Below are positions 63,901 through 64,000 of a DNA stretch of 64,000 bases, in pieces. Source of the DNA: Candidatus Mycobacterium methanotrophicum. GTDB lineage: Bacteria; Actinomycetota; Actinomycetes; Mycobacteriales; Mycobacteriaceae. The DNA is taken from assembly GCF_023515995.1 (NCBI RefSeq), contig NZ_CP097320.1, positions 682,001 through 746,000 on the forward strand, given 5' to 3'. The notes beneath the pieces are model-generated. The model was given only the letters and a program-made list of their open reading frames with translations. It had not been told where the DNA came from and searched no databases. The position numbers were made by a program, and so were the translations under genes. Each line of letters starts with the position of its first letter. Position 1 is the first letter of the stretch.

Positions 63901-64000
63901 ATGACCGCCGTGAACCCCGGACAAGACGCCGCGCGGAGGGTCACTGGCGACAAACTGCGCGGCCGGGCGTTCGCCGACGACTTATCGGACAGCAGCGCGC
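63901..64000 (+). CDS. Start of a gene truncated by the window end
   Basis: ATG 63901 follows GAGGTGA at 6 bp. The first 33 codons (MTAVNPGQDAARRVTGDKLR, GRAFADDLSDSSA) are open to the window edge. Too short to identify. Confidence 0.5.
   Translation, partial: MTAVNPGQDAARRVTGDKLRGRAFADDLSDSSA

Overview
The window comes from a high-GC actinobacterium, almost certainly a Mycobacterium. Many genes match the order known for M. tuberculosis Rv0711-Rv0753c (compared from memory): atsA, its formylglycine-generating enzyme, a DUF4436 membrane protein, the spc ribosomal operon (rplN to rplO), sppA, a family of SAM-dependent methyltransferases, a xylB remnant, secY-adk-map, an rslA remnant, a MarR regulator and mmsB-fadE9-mmsA.

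Region by region. 1-5564: sulfatase and its activating enzyme, a PstS lipoprotein, and a DUF4436 protein. 5565-18.6 kb: an insertion-sequence graveyard holding a degenerate IS4-family element, IS256, DUF6431 and IS3 remnants, and an ISL3 element nested inside an IS110 transposase gene with a visible 8-bp target duplication. It also carries a Pho84-like MFS transporter, a second pstS, a decayed second copy of the atsA-FGE-pstS segment and a vapBC pair. 18.9-25.6 kb: a complete four-gene Wadjet (JetABCD / MksFEBG, EptABCD) plasmid-defence operon. In M. tuberculosis the Rv0713 homologue sits next to rplN, so about 20 kb has been inserted here. 25.8-30.1 kb: spc operon behind a good SigA promoter. 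30.1-41.5 kb: sppA, methyltransferases, vapBC, secY-adk-map, with several internally deleted genes (an F420-type oxidoreductase, a methyltransferase, xylB, rslA); sigL, fucA and serA2 are absent. 41.5-49.3 kb: MarR regulator, a GAF histidine kinase with a NarL-type regulator, a HAD hydrolase, an IS1380 relic and the valine-catabolism genes mmsB-fadE9-mmsA. 49.4-49.9 kb: brnTA with a frameshifted toxin.

50.1-53.5 kb is the most unusual part. It is a tightly overlapping mycofactocin-type operon with a precursor peptide, MftB, radical-SAM MftC and glycosyltransferase MftF. It lacks mftE, keeps only a stub of mftD, and its precursor does not end at the core Val-Tyr but runs 30 residues further. 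It is either a decaying paralogous cluster whose precursor lost its stop codon, or a variant RiPP system that modifies an internal Val-Tyr.

53.5-64 kb: an 1833-residue single-chain biotin-dependent carboxylase with a eukaryote-like domain order, divergent from a PHA-synthase-like protein and an alpha/beta hydrolase, then a ketosynthase III carrying a long unrecognised N-terminal domain. The last 100 bases start a gene cut by the window edge. No rRNA, tRNA or CRISPR array was seen.
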